Shown here: in pieces, positions 50,090-62,978 of the stretch
Numbering within the stretch: position 1 is the stretch's first letter
Layout: each line of letters begins with the position of its first letter
Assembly (NCBI RefSeq): GCF_026262505.1
Contig: NC_067204.1
Coordinates: 11,178,522-11,242,521, forward strand
DNA length: 64,000 nt
Reading direction: 5' to 3'
DNA from: Trichomonas vaginalis G3
Lineage: Eukaryota; Parabasalia; Trichomonadida; Trichomonadidae
The notes under the pieces: model-generated
Told to the model about the DNA's origin: nothing
The model's database searches: none
What the model saw: only the letters and a program-made list of their open reading frames with translations
Position numbers and translations under genes: made by a program

Positions 50090-50200
50090 CAACATTAACG
50101 AAAAGAGAATGAGGTGAAAAAAGAGTTGAAAAAACGGCTAATACTGCCACTCATGGTCACCTAAAATATATTGTTTTGTGCTATATTTACATCGATTTAC
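50090..50200. promoter_or_regulatory. GGTGA control region, Maverick 2 copy b
   Basis: GAGGTGAAAAAAGAG and GGTCACCTAAAATATATTG with a following TTTTGTGCTATATTT resemble the block at 9340-9445, in poorer shape. Confidence 0.35.
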
Positions 50201-53200
50201 GAAGAAGTCATGAATCCTACGCTCCATTATGTTCGACACTGATAACATAAACGATAACCTTAACGATAACATTAAAGAGATAGACAGTCATTTTTGCATT
50301 AATCCTGGACTGTTGTCGAAATAATGTATGTTGTCATCATTTTTTAAAAAGAAGTTAAATGTAACACTGGCTACACATGTGACCGTGGTGAACCACTTTC
50401 AGTTATTCAAAATAATATTTTTGCTTAAAGTAACTTCAGGGTACTATTTCATTCAACCATTTCAACTTCAACTTCGTCCAATGTCAATAGAAGCTTCTTT
50501 CACTTTTGGTAAGAAATTTCTTCTGTTATAACATCTTTGTTCGTTATTGTCTTCAAGAGATGAAAGGATAATATTTCACATTTGTTTCAAAACCCTTCTT
50601 ATATTCTTTCTGTTCGGAAAGCCCTTTTAAAGCCAATACTGAAGAAGTCAATGTTAGAGTTTCTTTAATAACAGTATAAAATGAGTATCTTTGACATTCA
50701 CTGAAGAACTCTTTTGTTTAAAAAACTACTGCTAACTCTCTGTTGTGAAGTATAACGTTTGCGGTCAATGACGATAGCTAATGGTCTGACAACTGACCAA
50801 ACTTAGATTCTTTCACAAACTTTCTTGTTCCAAGATAACTTAACATTTGAAGCAATTATTGACTCATTGCTTCGCTGGCAGTTAGCCGAGAGCATTGTAA
50901 TGAAAAGAACTTGCAATCTTGCATGTGGTTATTCACTTAAATAAAATATTAAATTATTTTTTGAATAAAATAACTTTAATTTTTTATTTTAACATTTTAA
51001 TTCATAAAATTGAGGCTTGTAGCTTTTGTCTATTATTCCGAATATGATGTTATCGGGAAGGTATTGATCTGAAGTTGAGACACTCGAAATGGAAAGTACA
51101 AACTTCTTACAGGAAGACTAAACATAGATTAGCAAAGCATTAACTGATCGAGCAAACCAAAGAAAGAGCCACTCGCTGAATCATTATCGTCGCTAACGAA
51201 CTATCTGAGAATCGGGTGCAATAGCAGTTATGATAGAATTACCAGATTTAGGAGTTCAAGTTTTTAAACCTGAAGGCAACTGCAGGGCCGAGGACGTAAG
51301 TGGAGACGGTTGCAAGAAGCCACTTTTACACTTTAAAATAGACGTTGCCCTATTGGACTTATGATCAGTAAGAACGTTTCAGTACCAGTTCATGATGTTT
51401 GTCGTTTTGAAGAGAAGTTTCAGACAGTAAATCATATGCGGAAACGATTGGTCATACTCGTCAAGAGCTCCTGTATCGCATGATGCTATCGCTGGGCTTT
51501 CAAGAGATTGTCGCTTGACGCATAAGCAAATGAAAACGTTGGTGGAAACACGAAATGAAGCAGAGCGACACACGTGACCAACAACAGACGAAGAGAGTAT
51601 GTTTCAAAGGTAGCGCTATAATGCAGAACAAGTGTTCGCGAAGGCTAACGATGTCAATTCGTTAAGAGAGTCCAAATAATGAACGACCGTAAAGGTCACG
51701 CAAGAAAGACAGGGTGGATGGAGATAGGTTAAAAGAAAAGGCGAATGGAAGACTCGAGAACGTAAGGAACGAGAGAATGTGAATCAGGCCATAGACCCTC
51801 AATAGTGAATTCTTAAGCAGTGGAAGCTTTTAGACTGAACCAAACAGTAGACCTTGACTACGATCACATGAACATTTCGGTAATGTTCAGAGACATACTT
51901 AGAGGAGACGGATAAACATAAACTCCCCATCGCAAAGCATGGATGGTATGATTATTAAATGACTTGGGTGGCAGAGTATGACTTGTTCATCTAACGTTAA
52001 AACATCAATAATCTTGGATAACTATACTAACTATCAGCGTCTTGGAAGGACGAATTATTAACTATTCAAGAGATAAGAAGCAAAAGTGCACTCTGCAGGG
52101 TATTGAGTTGAATTAATAGCTATGCCACTACGTATTTGACTTCGTATCTTTGACAAACCATAACAAGAATCCTTTACTGAATTATATAAGATGTATGAGT
52201 TTAACAGAAATATGAAGGCTTAACTGAATGGTCCGAATTGTAACAGAATGACATGCAAACCAAAAAAAGAGCCCATATAGGAGATGAAAGCAAACTGATC
52301 AGAAAGTGACGTTACGAAAACATTAAATTGACGAGGGACTATATAGACACAGCACAGCCACCGAAGCGAGGCAATGATAGCAGGATTCTTCACAAGCATG
52401 ATAGATACTGACTATTCTGGAATGAAGAATCCTTAGGTGAAAAAAGAAGTTTTAATGAAGACAGAGAGCAATGCGGACGAGCTCTCGGATAGTATGGTTG
52501 CAGCATTACCTATTGAAAGATGTTTTCGAGCGCTGACTCGAAATTCCTTCAATGAAATCGTGAAGATGACAAAAGTAATCTTGCCCCTGCGAGTTATGAC
52601 CTAGGAAGTACAAGTCGTTGGTTTCCGTGTTTTTTATGCACTTGCTGATTCAGGCTGAATTAAGATGAAGAAACTATTGACCACATAGTAGAGAAGTCAT
52701 TCCTGTTAGGAGTAACGTTATCCTCAAAGTAAAGTAACAGAAGAATTTCTGACGCAAAGTTTTGACACCAAGTGATAGTGTCATTTAATGTACCGGAGTC
52801 CTAATTTGGGTGTAACTTCAAATGGACCAGTTGACTATAAGAAATAAAGGGAGATACGTGATAAACCAAAACAGAATGTCTGAAACTGAGCCTACGAGAA
52901 GCTATTATGACTGTAGCTGGTCTTGTCTGAGATGGGACCACTTAAGCACTGCTAAATGAGATCAGCACTTAGTATCCGAATGGAACCTATACATATTTCA
53001 TTCGGCGAACTATAATAGTTCGAGGAAATCTTGAAGGAGTGGTGAGGCTGGAATTAACATTGTGAGATGAACAAGGACTGAAGATGTAATATCTAAGAGG
53101 AGGAGAAGACTCTGAACATACAGTAGTGTGACTATGGAATAGACTACATTGTAAAGATTAGCCGCTATGGATGTCAAATGACAAACATCGTGGGAGTTAG

Positions 53201-56200
53201 GCAAATAATTGTCGAACCCATATTCTCTTAGTGGAAAGACTGTTTCAGCATATAACGACTGCAACGGATATAAACATGCGGACACTTGACACGATTCGTT
53301 AAAGATTTGACAATACTCTCAACCAGTAACTTCCAGTTGTACGAATCTGACCAGAAGTAGAACGAGGCCGGGTCAAAACGACAGGTAAATGAGTAGACTA
53401 AATAAGTCGAATATAGTTTGGGCCAGTTCGGGACAGCACAGTCAAGGATTTGCTTTGCTGACTTTGGAGACGTGATAGTTAGCGGATGGCTTCGTTACAA
53501 TATAATAGCTATTCTAACACATCTTATATGACAGTGAAAGATGAGTGATCAGTGAGTGAAAGTCATGTTTGGTGATCTAGGCACTGTGCAATGGAAGCAC
53601 GAAATTTTGTGGGGAAGTTCGGACTTTCCTGAACAAGGAGTATTTAATATATTCTCCAATGAAACCTCAAGTTATGAATGACTAAACTTCATCTTAAGAA
53701 CACATGAACAGAAGTAAAGGAACTCCCATCATTAAGTTCACCGAAACATGCAAATAAAATGGGCTTATATAAATGGAAGGGCAATGTATTATAAAAGCAC
53801 TCTTACAGTGTTATAAATAAGAAACTTAAACTATTTCCTCTATGTTTAACTTCAAACAGGAACGCGAAAGAAAGTAATTTCCATACAACTACTACACGCA
53901 GTGTTTTTTGTAGCAAATGACTAACAGAACTGGTGTATTTTCTGAAAGCATGTAAGTTTGTATAAAGATACTTGACATTCAATTGAAGCAACATAGATTC
54001 CCATCAAGGTTGCAGATAGATGAGAACCACTTCGACTTAAGCAATAAGCACGTTTTTATGCAACACAGAGATGTAAGATTTTTTTAAGAGAAGGTTTTGG
54101 GTTAAGTTCCGCAATGGGACATTTGAAAACGCAAATTGATTAACGTTTATGACTACGTTTACGTATTGCTTCAATTGCTAACAAAATTAATTGAGAATCA
54201 AGTGAGTACTTCCTCGAATGGAAATCTTTATGAACCGTCTCAAATAAAACCAAGACGAAATCTTATTATCGAGACTGCTATTCAATGGTGGAAGATGTAT
54301 GTTGTCAGATAACATGAAAACAAAAGAGCAAAAAAAACTCATTGCTGACTTCGACGCTGTTTCCATTATATTCGCATCAGCTATAGCAAGATTGTATACT
54401 TTAGAAAGGAATTCCAAAAATGTATTCGAAGGATATGTAATGCTAAGGTCACAGACGTATCATCATGAGAACATTTATCGAGTGATGAGCTGACCAAAAG
54501 GAACCCATTGGCTGAACACAGTTTATGTTCCCGGCTTCCTTTTCTGTTCTCCACTTAAGATAACAGAGATTGAATACATAGACCACTTTCCTTTAATAGT
54601 TTGTGAACCCTGAACTAAAATCCCGAACTTAACGTTCCCAGAGGCAAGTTCACAACACTTGCGTCCTATGTATGGTTGTATCCGATTAATAACATTACAA
54701 GACCTCATAAAATATCGGTTGTCAAAGTGAAACGTGTTGCATGAGGATACTATACGGATGGAAACAGAGATTATTAGAATAAAGAGCTGAAGTAAAGGGA
54801 TAGTGTGATTTGAGTTAACAGGTTAAAGTATATAGAAGAATGAGGAAATCCTTTGCAAGAAAATATAAAGCTCATTTGAAAACAGTATTTTATGGCAAAC
54901 ACCTATTCTATTCCCTATTGAGTCAAAAAATAACCAAGTAAATGACAACAGAAGATGCGATATACGTATAGATATGCCATCGAGTAAACTACAACCCATA
55001 TAGTAAGGAGAGTTCGAAAAGGTTTGGATGGTTTCAAGATAAACTATTATATCAAGCTAACGAAAAGCATTTGAGACACTTGAGAGCTGTCCACTTGTGT
55101 TAATATTCCTAATCTATTGTCGAAGAGAATGAAAATGTGTGAAGTATTCTGTATGCTGAACGGACTTAGGAGATGGACATCTTTTAATAATGCGATCACC
55201 GACGCAGTAAATGCAATCTCTAACAATGAAGATATCCCTCGTTTAGCTGAAGAATTTGAGAAAACGTTGATGGAATAAGTTCTCATGGTAAAACGTTGGT
55301 CAAGTTCATTAGGACTTCGCAGAAATAACACATGGAAAACAAAGTTTACTTGAACAAGTCATATTTTGTGGAAAGAGACGACTACATAGACTTACTCACA
55401 CGATTTAATGAATTGGCATTTTCACTGCAGAATGAAAGCGTTGGAAGCAAACGATGTTATTGCTTTACGCTAATAAATGTTTCCTGACTATGTTTACAGA
55501 TGTTTTCTACTGAAGAAAGACAAAGGTTTCACATCTGTTCGCAGGAAATATTGACAAAGGACTGCTGAGTTCAGTGTAATGAACGTTATACAAAGCAACT
55601 TTAATGATCGGTCAAGAGATTTGCGATTCTGATATGTAAAGTCATGTCACCCTTGCTTTGCAAGAAAGTTAACTTTCTCAATAACGATAAAGAATGCTTT
55701 AATTCGTAAGTTGAAGTTTTCTGAGGTCATTTATTTTTGTCAGCAGTGAGTCCATGAATGTCATGATGGTCCATGAAATGAGGTCATGAATGAGGTACAT
55801 GACTGAATAAGTCATGCTTATTTGTCAAATGGAAGTCACGAAGAGCTAGACGTAGATTGTTAGCAATACATGCGATTGTAGAGCGAATTATAAGAGTTGT
55901 GCTTTCAATGTAGAGACAGTCCTTATGGTCTTGGAAGTAAGAACAACTGGACATTTATGTCATGAAGTGGAGAAGACATGTCCTATCAAAAACTCACGAT
56001 TGAAGCCAGTTATATTTCATAGTATATTAGGGATTGGAGTGATGGAAAGTTCTTGTATGACCATGAACTCATTTTCAACTCCTCTTACTTAAGTTTGAAT
56101 AAATATAGCTTGCTTTCTATCCAAATGCCAGGTGTTTACAGATCTTCTGAAAATTCATTTTTTCCTCGAAGCATTGCATCATAAAGTTTGAAAAACATTC

Positions 56201-56240
56201 TTAGAAATCATACAACTTGGGTTTCAGAGATTTGAAATCT
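50201..56240. other. Maverick 2 unresolved region (polymerase B expected here)
   Basis: About 6 kb without a frame long enough to name. By elimination and size, a protein-primed polymerase B would fit here, but no polymerase motif could be read with confidence. The part around 55330-55440 encodes NKVYLNKSYFVERDDYIDLL in one frame. Confidence 0.25.
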
Positions 56241-56249
56241 TAATATCGT

Positions 56250-57085
56250 AATGGATTTTTCTTCTTTTTAGCGACTTCAATGAATGGTTGAGGAATTAAC
56301 AAGAACGAACAGTCATGAGTTCATCTTCATTTTTCATTAAATCATAAATGGAAAGTCTATAAGTTGTGGCTGACTACCTTCTTCTTTCATTTTTCGTAGT
56401 TGGCAAGGAACCTCACGTAAAGCTGTAAAGTTGTACTTAAATGTTCGAACTTTTTCTCGACATCTCATTAAATTGAAATCTACATTGTTCAAAATGTTTG
56501 TACGTCTTTAAGTATTTGTATATGTGAATTTTTTGGGCGCTAAATGACTGTTCGTTCATTTTCTATCTCGACCTTGAAGATAAAGTTCAAACCTTTCTGA
56601 AAGCACGTGTTTATAACATAGAATTGTATATGCAATGTACTTCTTTCATTTTATTGTTCACAATCCAGTCTGTTGGAAACTTAAACGTTACTTCTGTTTC
56701 CCTTTTATTTGACGTCAGGGTTTTCACTACTGAACAGAACAGATAAAGGTATTTGTCTAATCATTTAATTCTGATAAAAATAAACCATTTACTCTTTCTT
56801 TGCTTCAGCTTCTTTTAGCTTTGCTTACAGCTTCTTCTCTAGCTCTTCTGCCAGCAAACGTGGGTTCTTTCTGTCTCCAGCAGCTAAATGCAGCTAGTTG
56901 TTTGTTTCACTAAGTTTTTCTCTTTGTCTCTCTGGCTTTTGTCTCTTGTTTTTTCTCTTCAGTATCCGGCATAAAATTTTGCTCACAGAAATTTCTTTCT
57001 TCAATGCTTCAACAATCTATGACCCCTTGGGTCTTGTCCGTAGGGCTTGTCTGAGTCTTTGACTGAGATAAAAAACAAAATTAAA
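56250..57085 (-). pseudogene. Maverick 2 Lys/Glu-rich coiled-coil gene, broken
   Basis: The minus strand encodes a Lys/Glu/Ala-rich helix (pieces such as RDKSQRDKEKLSETNN and AKLKEAEAK) at about 56800-56960. It may correspond to a scaffold-like protein. Many breaks. Confidence 0.3.
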
Positions 57086-57149
57086 CTTTAACCGATGTAA
57101 AATTGAGGCCTTGTCAAAATCAAAACGAGGAAGTCTATTAATAAATTAA

Positions 57150-59730
57150 TATGACGCCAGAGAAGAACAAACATCCTTGTCTATTATGTAAGTCAGAGTA
57201 ATAGATGGTAAATATATACGTAACGAAAAGGAAAGGTTCCATTAGCAATGCAAAGCGACAACAATTAAGGTGTTCATTGCGTAAGGGTTGAAAGGTCCAC
57301 GAGCCCATATAAACCTTCGTGTGTCAAAGCTGAAAAGTCAATAGAAACCAGAAGAAAAGACAAGCCAGCTGTTACTTTCAATAACGAACCCAAGAAGCTT
57401 ATTTGCAAAGTTTCGTGGATTTCAAATTGAAAAACAAACCGAGTCAAAAGAACCTGACCCGCCAGTGAATAGGAAGTTGAGACTAAAAGGAATGTACAGT
57501 TCATTGAAAGATGTCAAGAAACAACTTCACCAACGAATGCCAAGGAAGAAAAGAGTGGAGAATAATGAAGTAAATAGCATATTTTTACCGAATAAATACA
57601 TGCAGAACGAACAGATTAAACGAATTTACTCCAGCAGAGCATAATTCATCAGATTCGCTCATATTCGATATCATAGACAATGACAGTTCAAAATTGGTGA
57701 CAACTAATAGAAAAATACTTTCTGACGTGCATAAGAATTCCTCCAACAACCTGGAACTGCTAAAGATAAACACATGGGTAAACATTCAATCTCGTCACCT
57801 CCTGGTGAAAATATGTTGACCTTTACAATACATTCATTACGTATAAAAATGGGAAGGTCAATTTATTGTCAGATAAAGAAATTGGTTCAGGTTCCAAGAA
57901 AATCAGACCACCAGGAATTTTTGGAATTGGTTTCGAATGACGCTTTCTATGCAGTTGCTGGATTATCAAAAATCCTTGCAAATGGTTCGTATCGTCATAT
58001 TACTCAAGACAACGCAAGAAGACGAAGCATATATATACTCAAAAACTCACAAACTACGGAACAAATAATAAGAAGTAGATTTTGTTGTCAAAGACTCACA
58101 TGAAGATTTTGGAGTCAATTCGGAACATGCAGAACAGGACAAATTGTTTAGTGGTCCAATTACCAGGCAGAAATCATTTGATTTTAAGCTTCGTTTTAAA
58201 GAATTCCTGTTAGAAAGTATTCCTTACCATTTAGAGAGCTATACGATTTATTCAGCTTTTGCAGAGAAAACATTCAGCCTTAAAGTAAAGTTCAGTTGCG
58301 ACGGCATTTACAGATGCACTCTATATCTGTAATGATATCATTGCTTTCAATCAACACTCTAAAGGTTGCATTTGCTCAGATTCAAATCCACCGACAAATA
58401 AATTTGTTCCATGGAATGAACCATTCACACTATGATAACGAAGGCAGTTAGAAAGCTGTGGAACAAGTTACTATTACAACTGTAACCCAGCACTATTTCG
58501 AACAAAGATGGATTTTAAATGAATTTTCATTCATCCAAAGTCATTTCTCTTAGACCTCACATTTATACAGAACTTGTGAACCTTTATACAAACGAGGCTT
58601 TTGTTTTTGTTTCCCTGTTTTAAAGGTTTTATGGAATTGGATTCCATGGACTGGGTCATTTCTCCAAAGAATACTAGATAGTTTTTCAAGGCAACATTTA
58701 CAGAGCTTATAACGCCTATTAATTTAAAAGTATTGGCATGATATTAGAAAGAAAGACAACTATTTATGTTAATTTTGAGAACCCTAAGTTTAAATATCTA
58801 TCAGCTTCCATGGGAGCTTATGGAATATGCTGCCAGAACCCTAAAAAATCATATGGCCTGTATTTTATGAATGTTGCGAACGCCTGCAATACAAACAATG
58901 ATGAATGAATAGGATTTAATGAAGATTGTTATGAAGGTCATTGGGTGGATGATGGTAGTACGTTGGAAATTAAAATGGGATAGCTATGACAACACACATT
59001 ATCTATGTGTTTTCCAACCAGAAGTGGAACTTTTGCTTCTCCCGAACAGTCAAAACATCTTTACTGCTCCAATAACATAAACATTGTCTGTTTAAAGGAC
59101 CTGTGAAACTAGCAACTGAAACGTACCAAAAGCACTTAATTGGTTTATTGAGGGGATTGTTGGCTTTGCCATTCAGGTGCGTCTAATGGCAATCCCCAAT
59201 AATAAGATTAAATGACTATGAACCTTAGCTTAGCGGACGACATGAGAATAAAGATGACGATTATATTTTAAAAGCTTTAAATTGAATTTCTTCATCAAAG
59301 CTCTCGTGGAACCTTCACCCATCTACGAACAACACTTTACCAAAACGATTAGGACACCTACTTGAATATTCTTACGACATGCACAATGGCAAAAGCAAGT
59401 CTCACAAGGTTAAGGTGTTCCAACCAGCTACCTGATCAAAAATAGCATTTGGTCAGTCCTTATAAGATATGGTCTCCATAGGTTTGCCTTAGCTACAGAC
59501 AGGAGCAGTTACTGATGTTGAAAGAAATAAAGCAAATGTTGTAAATTAATACTGAAGTAGCTGAAAGTTAAACACAAACTCCGAACCACCTTCACAAAGC
59601 AACACTTCAATGACTCCTGACTTAGGCAAGTACCAAACTCCTGTTCAAAAGTCAACTCCTAAACCGACTCCAACATTTGAAACCCAGAACCTAACTCCTG
59701 CAAATCAGAATCGTTAAAACTCCTGCGTTT
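57150..59730 (+). pseudogene. Maverick 2 large structural-type gene region, broken
   Basis: About 2.6 kb of plus-strand coding pieces, for example LIFDIIDNDSSKLVTTNRKI, LVSNDAFYAVAGLSKILANG and FDFKLRFKEFLLESIPYHLE, ending in a Thr/Pro/Asn-rich tail near 59590-59720. The size, strand and position near the terminus would suit a major capsid gene or a capsid pair, but no jelly-roll signature can be claimed by eye. Many breaks. Confidence 0.3.
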
Positions 59731-59789
59731 CCTTTACTGAAAAAAATAACGTTATTTTATTTTATTATAGAAAATTTTATTTAGACTAT

Positions 59790-60060
59790 AAAGTAGACAA
59801 ATAAGTCACTGAAGCAATGAAACAAAAATTCTTGGTAGAACTACATTAAATCAGGAACGTCTCTCAGAAGGTTTTTACATTCATACTATTGAAGGATGGT
59901 AGACGCTCAGTTTAGAAAGAGATAACAGAAATCCATTAGAAAAGAAGAATTTTAGAAAATGGATAACACCTTCATGAAGGACACATTGCGAACTTAGAGA
60001 AGTTAGAGAGGAGTTGGACGAAGGAAAGAGCAGTTAAGTACAAGAAATGATTCAACAAGG
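59790..60060 (+). pseudogene. Maverick 2 small gene, broken
   Basis: A short plus-strand coding stretch, with ERLSEGFYIHTIEG-like and KLEREELDEGKS-like pieces, ends just before a control region. Not recognised. Confidence 0.25.
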
Positions 60061-60165
60061 ATGAAAAAGAGTGAAAAAACGAGGTAGCAATATCTCACCA
60101 CTTCACCTAAAGATTTTAATTTTTGCGCTATGTTTTCAATACGTGGGAGGGTTGGTGATAATCAT
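60060..60165. promoter_or_regulatory. GGTGA control region, Maverick 2 copy c
   Basis: GAGTGAAAAAACGAGG, ATCTCACCACTTCACCTAAA, TTTTTGCGCTATGTTTTC and GGGAGGGTTGGTGATA are the reverse complement, with noise, of 9340-9445, in the corresponding place near the terminus. Confidence 0.55.
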
Positions 60166-60580
60166 AATTATTTTAAGATTATTTTATTTTTATTTTATTA
60201 TAAATGGACTGAAAACTATGAGATAAAACTTTACAACGGTCATGACTTCAAGAAATTGTTCTTTTTCGTTCCCGTGATAAATACAAATTCTATAGATTAC
60301 GAAGGAAAAGAGGTAAAGTTAGTGTTGGAGCGTTTATGAAAGGACTGAAGAAAGGAAAGTTTATACAAGCATTAAGAAGTAACAAACGGGTAAAGCGTGT
60401 TTCATTAAGCTTGTGTCAAGCAACTTACTAACATTTAATTTTGACAGTTGACTTCTGAGACCTCTTGACGATTGGAGCACGACAGGGCAGCGATACTTAA
60501 GGAATATGAACTATTGTGTGAGAGCACAGCAAATGGGAAGAGTTGCAATACTGGTATGCGTAAGTGAGAACGTTATTTTT
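60166..60580. other. Maverick 2 subterminal region
   Basis: A plus-strand open stretch (60130-60339) encodes NYEIKLYNGHDFKKLFFFVP, not recognised. The rest shows no supported gene. The gene matching 8857-9291 of Maverick 1 is not visible here, so the two elements differ at this end. Confidence 0.3.
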
Positions 60581-60584
60581 ACAG

Positions 60585-60915
60585 TAGTGAAGTCGTTTGT
60601 GAGAAAAACGCTTAGTGAAGTGTTGTAAATCGTTATGAAGTCGTTTGTAAAAAACGTTAGTGAAGTCGTTTGTGAAAAACGTTAGTGAAAGTCGTTTGTT
60701 AAAAACATTATGTTGAAGTGGTTTGTAACACACGTAGTGAACGTCGTATTGTAAAAACAATTGAGCTGAAAGTGGTTTGTGGCTTTAATAAATATTTAAC
60801 GGTTAAGTTGGTTTTGTGTTGTATAATATACGTTAACGTTTTGTATAAAGTTCAAATTCAACAATATTGCAGTAATGGAGGAAAGCAGTGCTCCATACAA
60901 CGAGACTTGTAATAC
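60585..60915. repeat. Maverick 2 right terminal inverted repeat with subterminal tandem repeats
   Basis: Tandem units GAAGTCGTTTGT...AACGTTAGT fill 60585-60720. After them TTTAACGGTTAAGTTGG, GTATAATATACGTTAACG and GGAGGAAAGCAGTGC match the reverse complement of 8594-8740. The last bases (CTTGTAATACCTAA) correspond to the AG-starting end. Directly after it the membrane-protein gene resumes at about 60916. Confidence 0.65.
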
Positions 60916-61530
60916 CTAAACTGAAAGATTTAATCCAAATGTCATAATGAACATAGTATTGCTGTGTACAACAGTTAACAGGAGGAACTGAGGATAAGGA
61001 AAGTAGGCATCGAAACATAACGTAGTTACGGTTTTTGAGATTTTTGGATAGATATCGTGGCGCGGATTCGATAATATCAATCGTATGTTTTGGTAATTTG
61101 GCTCACTAGGAAATGATTTTGCAAGAAAAATGCCTTTTTTTTAAGGTATTAATTATTAATCATCAACCTAGAATCAGTGACAATGCGCTAGGTCAAAACA
61201 CTATTTGGAATTATGAGTAGAAAATTAACGAGGTCCTGCATTTTAATTGAGATGGCTATAACTATGTAGCAGATTCCAGATTTTTCTGTAAGTTGCGATT
61301 TTTTTCTAGCTCTTGAAGGCTGCTTGATGTGTCAATGTAAGGCTCCATAATCGATTAGTCGATAGTTTACGCCACAGATCGAATACACTTTGCCCTGTAA
61401 AAAGATAATTGGCTGGCGGAATAGAAATTGATGAAGGATTTCGGTATTTTGAAAGCAACTATATATTTGTTTATTGATCCCTGTCGAATTTAATAAATGG
61501 AAATATTTCCTGGAGATTGTTTTTTGAATA

Positions 61531-62978
61531 TAGGTGTCCCAAAGTGCGGTTTAGCACAGCGCTCTATATGAGACTATTAAAAGGAGATATAATGCTGATT
61601 ATGAATAGTATAATAAAAATATGACAATATATGTAAAGCTGATGAGTATGTTAGTATCTTTGGCGCCATACGCGCCGCGGATATAAAATGAATTTATTGA
61701 GACAAGAAGGCGGTTTTTCGCGGGAAATTTTGGCGGGATTTTTTTCATTATTTTTTCTGATCATAAGAAAACAACATCCCGCTCTTGCAAAAAAATGCAA
61801 TAAGCACTGTAAAAAATCTACGAGACATTGGTAAAATGGCACTGGTATGGGATCCTACTATTCCACTGTACGTATCATGTTTAGGATGTATCACTATCCA
61901 TGAACAAAAAGGCGCCCATCATAAAAATTGAACAAAAAAAAAATCGCCGGATCAGAAGGAAAAAAATCAAAGCAATTCTTACCAAGCCTTAGATGAAGAC
62001 GCCAAGAGCAATCAACTTCGAAAGGATAGAAGGAGATGAACAAAGATACCACCGTACCAACAGTCAAGTTTATTATCTGCACAATTAATATTTGAAACTA
62101 CAAACTAGCGTATACACGTTGGGGTTCCGCCAACCTTCATTCAGTTCAATAAAAAATCTAGAGTTCCAATCTTCGAAAAGAGCTCCTCTCTATATTGGGG
62201 TGCGTAGCAATCCAAAGAAGTTTCGCTTTTTAGTAACAGGCCGGACGAGCCTCTTTGGTTTCAATATGCAACAGAAAAGCCAAAAATCATGTGGATCCCG
62301 AAGGATGAAATCCCGCAAACATTCCCCAGAAGAAAAAAAACTTTGACACATTCCAATGGGATGATGTTGTCGGGATTTTTTGGGCGCGTGAATGGCATCA
62401 TCGCAGCATATTCAGGATAAAGCTTCTTTTCAAAAAACCTAATACGATGAATGCTCAAGTATTAATTAACAATGTTGCTTTACTCAAATTAAATTCAATT
62501 CTGATGAGTTTGAGAATATCCAAAAACAAAAACAAAATGTTTGGCAATTCATTTTTGGAATAATTCAAGAGTTCGACACAAAAAGTATAAGTAATGAATT
62601 ACTTGGTGGAAAAGCGGAATGTCAAAAGTTGTTCCAGAAACCAATTTATTCACCTGATAATTGCACCTCTGACTTTTATTTTATTCGAGCACGAAACTAA
62701 AAAGAGAGCTGAAAGGACTGCGCATTCGCGAGCTTCAGATGATTCTTGAAAATTTTGTAAGAGAGCAATTTGAGCAATTTTCTCTCATGATGATTATTAA
62801 TAAGACGAGTGTTCTTTCAAGCTCCATGGAATCGATCGCTGCGAACGGCGTTGTATTGAACCAACTGGGTGATGTATATTCCTAAGATCCACTATTCATA
62901 GTATATGTAATTCGTTTTATTTCGATCGCACTGTCGATTAATGGGTTTGCCTGAATCTTATTTTTAAACTTCTGCACT
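61531..62978 (+). mobile_element. Mariner (Tvmar-like) transposon, full length, noisy
   Basis: The left repeat TAGGTGTCCCAAAGTGCGGT follows a TA, at the same target site as the mariner in copy I. The right end is degraded near 62978, just before TAGAATTAGTTG. About 1.45 kb, slightly longer than a normal element, in line with many small insertions. Confidence 0.8.
61688..62885 (+). pseudogene. Mariner transposase, disrupted
   Basis: It starts near ATGAATTTATTGAGAC. Recognisable parts are the helix-turn-helix region (about 61740-61900), KKFRFLVTG with the following SLFGFNMQQ (the DESWFQY motif region, about 62215-62275), TSDFYFI in the third catalytic region (about 62670-62690), and the C-terminal FVREQFEQF / WNRSLRT region to a stop near 62885. 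The frame is broken many times, so no active enzyme is encoded. Confidence 0.75.

Larger units (their letters stand above)
39021..60915. mobile_element. Maverick/Polinton element 2 (left end missing, heavily broken or noisy)
   Basis: A second Maverick begins inside the ATPase gene and ends at a degraded terminal inverted repeat at about 60915. The first 4.6 kb is colinear with 11350-14952 of Maverick 1. Then come a long fibre gene, an integrase, and unassigned genes with shared palindromic control regions. Breaks are very many (several per gene, well over a hundred in total), which can be decay or unpolished sequence. It lies within a copy of the membrane-protein gene on its right side. Age cannot be judged from the breaks for that reason. 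Confidence 0.8.

Noticed and set aside
47000-60000. Scattered 60-100 codon frames across Maverick 2
   Set aside because: In sequence with very frequent length differences such frames occur by chance; only stretches with recognisable motifs or composition were kept.
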